Of a stretch of DNA of 60,000 bases, positions 55,209 through 60,000 are shown in pieces. A program made the translations under genes and the position numbers. Location: assembly GCF_032854445.1 (NCBI RefSeq), contig NC_088304.1, positions 30,513,732-30,573,731 of the forward strand, read 5' to 3'. The notes beneath the pieces were generated by a model that was given only the letters and a program-made list of their open reading frames with translations, searched no databases and was not told the origin of the DNA. This stretch comes from Liolophura sinensis (lineage: Eukaryota; Mollusca; Polyplacophora; Chitonida; Chitonidae). Position 1 is the first letter of the stretch. Each line of letters starts with the position of its first letter.

Positions 55209-56532
55209 ATTGTGTTTAACACTGAGAATATTGACATCATCTGCCGCATATGGGCAAATGTATAAACATCACATCTTTCTAAGAACTATTCCACAAATGC
55301 TAAAAACATTATGCCTCCAACATCGATTTAAGGTAATCAGCTTTTTTAACCCTCACAGTTTAGAGTTCTGCATCGAGGTTAACGGGAATATTGTTAAACG
55401 TAAAGCTGCCTACAAGATAACATTGACGGCAACAGTGGGTTTCTATAGATAAGGCAATTTGGCTGGATTCAAACATTTGCAACTGAAAAAATCGGTACAG
55501 TTATAAAATTGTGCAGAGATATGAATGCTTTTTTATAGTCAGATTACACATAAATGGATCTCGGCATTTTATAAAAGGACAGAAAAAAGTAGTGGAGGAA
55601 TAACAAGAGAGCTCTTGTGGTCAAAATGACGGGACTGAAGTCCCTGTAGGTTTGCCCTTTTCAGATAATGAACATTGTAGATTGTTAGGCAGATTTTTGG
55701 CACATCCTCGACGAGTCCGTGTGGCGTACGAACTGTGCAATCTGTGGGAGTTTCAAGATGGCTTGTCCTGTACAAACATGTAGGGGTAATGACTTGCCTG
55801 CAAGTTTTGACTTTAGATCGATAGCTGTTGCTGTGTTTATCTGAATCTGCCATCTATCAGTCATCAATTACTGTCAAAATCTCTCCATTTATTGGCTATA
55901 ATTTTAAGAAAGGCAGACATCTTGGCTCCCGGTGCGAGAGACGAACAAGTTGTTGACCTAATTGGTCCCAGGTCTGTGACCGGATACGAGCTCGAGCGGC
56001 AGCCAACGAGAATGCTGCTATTTAATTGGTCAATTTGTTCTAGTCTCCGTAATTTCGCCTTTTGGTAAAACCCGCAAAGCGTTTTGTGCATGTAAACTCC
56101 TTCGGCTAATTCACAAACTAATCCTAGCATTTGTTGGCTGTACCATCTCTGGTTACACGACCGGTCAACAAGAACTTGAAACCCGAAACCGCGGCCAAAA
56201 TTAATCCGGGCCATAATCCCCAGCACACGACAGCGTCGGGGGTTTCTGATCATGTATCCCCCAAACTCAACATGTGTTCCCTGGACCATTAGAGTTTATC
56301 CATTCAATACGAGGTAAAAGTAGTAGGGGTACCAAAAGGTTAACTGCCGGACTTGGGTTTTCTCAGAAATCTAACGTCTTCCTGTAGGAATAAATTCCTG
56401 TGGCAGACCGGTGTGTCTTGCCTTATGAAGAAACATAATCGTCCTTTTTTCTTGTTTGTGTATTACTTCAGTAACCCATTCGCAGCCAAACAGCAACCAG
56501 AGAAGTGGTACCGGTATATTCAACATTGTATG
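55209..56532. other. non-coding stretch with one unplaced ORF
   Basis: A 141-codon minus-strand ORF at 55864-56289 has mixed composition (NFGRGFGFQVLVDRSCNQRW, ICLAPGAKMSAF-like end) but no domain I recognise. It sits in a GC-richer patch. It may be chance or a remnant. Confidence 0.35.
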
Positions 56533-57175
56533 TATCTCAAGTTTCTACATTCTGTTATATTCCAACTACAGTTTCAAACTTCATGTTATTTTCAAGGAAT
56601 ATGAATATGAATGTCCACCGAGGTCTTTATATAGGATATGTGTTACCAGTAACTAAGGAACATGTTATGTACATGTCAAAACAGGCAGTGGTTTAGTTAC
56701 ATGGCATAGATAAATTGTTGCTGGGAACAAGGTCGTACGTGTATAAAGCTGTTAAGTAGCGAACAATAGATTAATAAGTACCTAAGAGTGTCTATCCGCA
56801 GGGCGACTAGTGACGATGCGTCTTTATTAGCATCGAAAGGATGGTCCTGCGGATAATATGTGACATAAAATTAATCAACATAAATTATACAAGCACGGGG
56901 TACATTATCATATTATGAGATACGATATTAGGGCCGATGACTACCATTGAGACATAGGTTGTATTTATTTATGAAGAAAGTTTCTTTTATATCTGAGGTG
57001 GCTTGATTTTCATCTAATACTTTACAAAAAGGAAAGGCTTTAAACGAGGGAGTCAATGACAATGCGCATGAGCGTATGCGCTTACTGACTGGAAGACGAC
57101 AATATTATTCGTTGTTAATGTGTTGTCAATCTGGAGCGGAGATCTGAGGTCTGGCCAATATATTGTTTGCCACAC
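56533..57175 (-). repeat. left inverted repeat of the Penelope-like element
   Basis: Reverse complement of 59354-59972 with about 85-90 % apparent identity by eye and small indels. Matching landmarks include TGACTCCCTCG, GCGCATGAGCGTATG, AATTTATGTTGATTAATTTT and GTTTGAAACT. It contains the end of the GIY-YIG coding frame, which here hits a stop after LRSRLTTH. Confidence 0.88.
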
Positions 57176-59190
57176 CCCATGCAAACAAGTGTATATACAA
57201 CATTTTTTACAGTGCAGCACATGTCAAATTTTAAATTAAACAAAGAATCGTTTCTCTCAGATTTAACGCTTGGTCCTTCTAACATGTGTATGCATGCTCC
57301 ACATCTAGGTTTATTGCATTTAGAAACCGATGGCGTCACGGATATTTCTGAAAAGTGAGCGCGAGTTAACATTTTTTTGAGGCTTGGAGCCTTTCGTTTG
57401 CTATTAATGACCTTAGACTGGGCTAGAATATCTTTCACCCTGTCACTGTTTTTTAGAACTCGTAAGGTATTCACAATGACTGAGAAGATGTTGTTATTGG
57501 GATTATGTGTTGAAACAAATGGAATTACCTTCTCGTCAAGTTTTTTCTGTGAGTTTCCTCAGTTCAGTCAATGAATGACTCTGAGCGGTCCTCCTTTGTC
57601 AATTGATGCTTCCGGAAAAACCGCAGTTGCGTAGACATGATTTAAGTTCTATTAATCTTTCATTTTGTTTCGATTTTACGTTTACTATAGTACAGATTCT
57701 TCAGGCAAAGGAATATGGGATATTTTCTCGAGTATGACGCGCGTGATTCGAACTAAAATTAAGATGAAGTTGTGTGGCCGTGGGTTTCCGATAAATATCA
57801 GTTGAAATAGAAGTCCCCTCTTTCAAGACAAGTATGTCTAAGAAGGGTATTGACTTAGAATTTACTTCCATTGTGAAGGATATTTGGGGATGAAGGTTGT
57901 TGAGGCTATCAAAGAGAAGGTCAGTCGGCCCGGTTTCCTTTGGCCAGAAAATAAAACAATCACCCAGTTACCTTTTCCACTGGCTTTTAAATTCTGTTGC
58001 AAAATCATGTCCAAACATGGTTTGTATTTTTTTGTGAAGAGATATTTCTAAATAGCCCATTACTAATGTTGCATAAACTGGGGCCATTTTTGTTCCCATT
58101 GATGTCCCAAAAATTTGTACATAATGACAATCGTTAAAACAGAAGGAGTTATTGTTTAAGATAAATTTTATACAATCTGTTAGAAATTCATTTTTGAAGC
58201 GTTTGTCCAGTGATTCGGGATGTTGATTTAACCAATAGTGTGTTGCTTCTATTCCCAGCTCGTGCCGAATGTTGCTATATAAACTGTTCACATCAAAAGT
58301 GTCCATTTCGACATCATGGTCTACATCCTGCGGTAACTTATTTAGGAAGTCGATATCATCTCTTACGTTACTTTTGATCTGAGCAATAATTGGCCTAAGT
58401 AAAATGTCAACTATATGACTAAGCCTTTGTATAGGAGAGCAAGGACCAGCTATAATTGGTCTAAATTTCAAATCGGAAGGACAGTGCAGTGTAATGAACT
58501 CTGATTTCTGATCTTTAATATCCATGGTAACCTGTTTTGATTTATGCACTTTAGGAAGACCATAGAAGTTGCTGGTTTTAGATTCAAATTTGGTTAGATA
58601 CTCGCGTTCGTTTTTAGTAAGGTCTCGTTCATGATTCCCGATTCCTGGCAGAAATTCCCGAAGTTCAGGGAGTATTTCACTATCTGGGCTGCTACCTACT
58701 TCCACAGAAGTATCTCTGTCCTCAAGCATTTCCATAAGTTTTGTTTAATAAAATGCCTTATCCATAACAACGACAGCTTTACCTTTGTCTGCTTCTTTTA
58801 TAATAATGTTGCAAGATTATCCAGAGCTGACTTCTGTGCAGATGATAAATTTGACCTGGCTTTTGATGTAGATTTAAGGGGAATCTTTTGCAAATTATCT
58901 TAAAATGTTTCGAGGTTATCGTCATCACTGGTGCGTGGCCTGACAGTGGATGGGTTTTTAGCCAGAGATTCATCACTCACGTTATTGTTAGTATGGCCAT
59001 GCATTAATTCACTCATTCTTAGTCGTTTGCTAAACTCACGTATATCTTTCTGTAGATCTTCAGTGTTAGCTGATGGCGCTGGAGTGAAGTCAAGTCCTAA
59101 TTTTAATACATTAATGTCATCTTGGGTCAAAATCACAAAAGAAAGGTTAATTACTTTCGGGACCACCGGTTGTTTTGTGGTTTCTTCCAT
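57115..59190 (-). pseudogene. broken Penelope-like RT / GIY-YIG polyprotein
   Basis: Pieces appear in the usual order: an N-terminal segment (59190-58903, ending in a stop), a frame change, an ADKGKAVVVMDKAF block, the RT body (58735-57968) and the C-terminal segment with a cysteine motif and GIY-YIG core (57474-57115). RT signatures include FYGLPKVHKSK, RPIIAGPCSPIQRLSHIVD, FDVNSLYSNIRHELGIEA and GTSMGTKMAPVYATLVMG. The C-terminal part shows CNKPRCGAC and VVYTLVCMGCGKQYIGQTSD. Lesions: a stop after DDDNLETF, a frameshift near 58800, a stop just after DKAFY, and a stop at the position of the catalytic aromatic-x-D-D box, where the frame reads stop-Leu-Gly-Asp. More stops follow in the linker. 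The element cannot make an active enzyme. Confidence 0.88.
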
Positions 59191-59290
59191 TGGCCCCGGC
59201 GATTTCCTAAAAGAAAAAAAGAGTCCGTACTAGTCCCTTGAACGGTTTTGACGGTTTCTAAATTGACCGATAAACACAGTTCCTGGGAGG

Positions 59291-59352
59291 TAATTATTGC
59301 GATTAATACCAGGCGGGGCCGTGTTGTTTAATTATTGTGATTAATACCAGGC
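59291..59352. repeat. short direct duplication at the 5' side of the PLE coding region
   Basis: TAATTATTGCGATTAATACC plus AGGCG at 59291 recurs with one base change at about 59328-59352, immediately inside the right inverted repeat. Confidence 0.85.
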
Positions 59353-59353
59353 G

Positions 59354-59972
59354 TGTGGCTGACAATATATTGACCAGACCTCAGATCTCCGCTCCAGATT
59401 GACACTGCATGGACGACATATCAGCAACGAAGAATATTGTCATCTTCCAGTCAGTACGCACATACGCTCATGCGCATTGTCATTGACTCCCTCGTTTTAA
59501 AGTCTTTCCTTTTTATAAAGTATTAGATGGAAATCAAGCCACCTTAGATGTAAAAGAAACTTTCTTCATAAATAAATACAACCCATGTCTCAATGGTAGT
59601 CACCGGCACTTATATCATATCTCATAATATGACGATGTACCCCGTGCTTGTATAATTTATGTTGATTAATTTTATGTCACAGATTATCCATCGTCACTAG
59701 TCGCCTGCGGATAGATAATCTCAGGTACCGATTAATCTATTGCTCACTACTTAACAGCTTTATACATGTACGACCTTGTTCCCAGCAACAATTTATCCGT
59801 GTGTTTATGCCATGTAACTAATCCACTGCCTGTTTTGACATGTACGTAACATGTTCCTTAGTTACTGGTAACACATAAACACATATAAAGACCTCTGTGG
59901 ACATTTCTTGAAATTAACATGAAGTTTGAAACTGTAGTTGGGATATAACAGAATGCAGAAAGTTGAGGTGGC
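59354..59972 (+). repeat. right inverted repeat of the Penelope-like element
   Basis: Mirror copy of the left repeat. Read on the plus strand it keeps the GIY-YIG C-terminal frame open beyond the point where the left copy stops, continuing through HISNEEYCHLPVSTHIRSCA. The two repeats have therefore diverged and the right one is the better-preserved template. Confidence 0.88.
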
Positions 59973-59974
59973 GT

Positions 59975-59998
59975 TATATATATATATATATATATATT
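59975..59998. repeat. (TA)n microsatellite at window edge
   Basis: TA dinucleotides just outside the Penelope-like element, continuing toward the window end. Confidence 0.9.
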
Positions 59999-60000
59999 AT

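Larger units (their letters stand above)
56533..59972 (-). mobile_element. Penelope-like retroelement with inverted terminal repeats
   Basis: A 3.4-kb unit whose coding strand is minus. Its ends are inverted copies of one ~0.62-0.64-kb repeat: left 56533-57175, right 59354-59972. Between them lies a decayed reverse-transcriptase reading frame; the GIY-YIG region runs into the left repeat. Penelope elements carry LTR-like repeats in direct or inverted order, so the arrangement fits the group. A (TA)n run begins just outside the right end. Full boundaries and target-site duplication were not resolved. Confidence 0.85.

Noticed and set aside
55864-56289. 141-codon minus-strand ORF as a confident gene
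   Set aside because: No recognised domain, start context or exon partner; left only as a remark in the non-coding stretch.

Overview
The window is animal nuclear DNA, most likely from a mollusc; another lophotrochozoan such as a brachiopod is not excluded. It is AT-rich, with split genes (GT-AG introns), many minisatellites, (TA)n microsatellites, frequent TACATGTA-type motifs, and several copies of a tRNA-derived SINE whose tail ends in an AATAAAT-type repeat. The species call is an inference from general appearance. No bacterial features, CRISPR array or rRNA gene was seen.

Layout. (1) 1-4395, plus strand: the last five exons of a gene I could not name. Almost every intron carries its own minisatellite, and the first visible exon is entered from a repeat array that copies its splice acceptor in frame. 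(2) 4653-5219, minus strand: a zinc-finger-like ORF facing that gene. (3) 5.4-12.6 kb: no recognisable coding sequence; a 99-bp minisatellite (6.27-7.27 kb), a SINE with an expanded core (7.54-8.02 kb) and one SINE copy at 12 kb. Part of this may be TMED2 3' UTR. (4) 12599-18344, minus strand: a complete four-exon TMED2 (p24 beta) gene with every splice phase consistent. (5) 18345-18719: a 375-bp shared divergent promoter region. (6) 18720 to at least 38317, perhaps 42765, plus strand: a RILP-like gene (RILPL1/2 family) with RH1, coiled-coil and RH2 regions and alternative 3' ends. (7) 43-56.5 kb: no convincing gene; microsatellites, SINEs (one with a clear target-site duplication), a 120-bp tandem array grown from a SINE core, a second SINE family and a (TC)n tract. 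(8) 56.53-59.97 kb, minus strand: a dead Penelope-like retroelement (reverse transcriptase plus GIY-YIG endonuclease) between ~0.6-kb inverted repeats.

How the genes relate. TMED2 is a p24 cargo receptor cycling between ER and Golgi. RILPL proteins bind Rab GTPases phosphorylated by LRRK-type kinases, on lysosomes, centrosome and cilium. From memory, human RILPL1 and TMED2 are also head-to-head neighbours at 12q24.31, so the pair looks like old bilaterian microsynteny around a shared promoter. I found no clear new enzymatic or defence system. The more unusual signals are the in-frame tandem splice acceptors, the SINE-core tandem amplifications, the inverted-repeat Penelope element and a 160-bp fold-back element in a RILPL intron.
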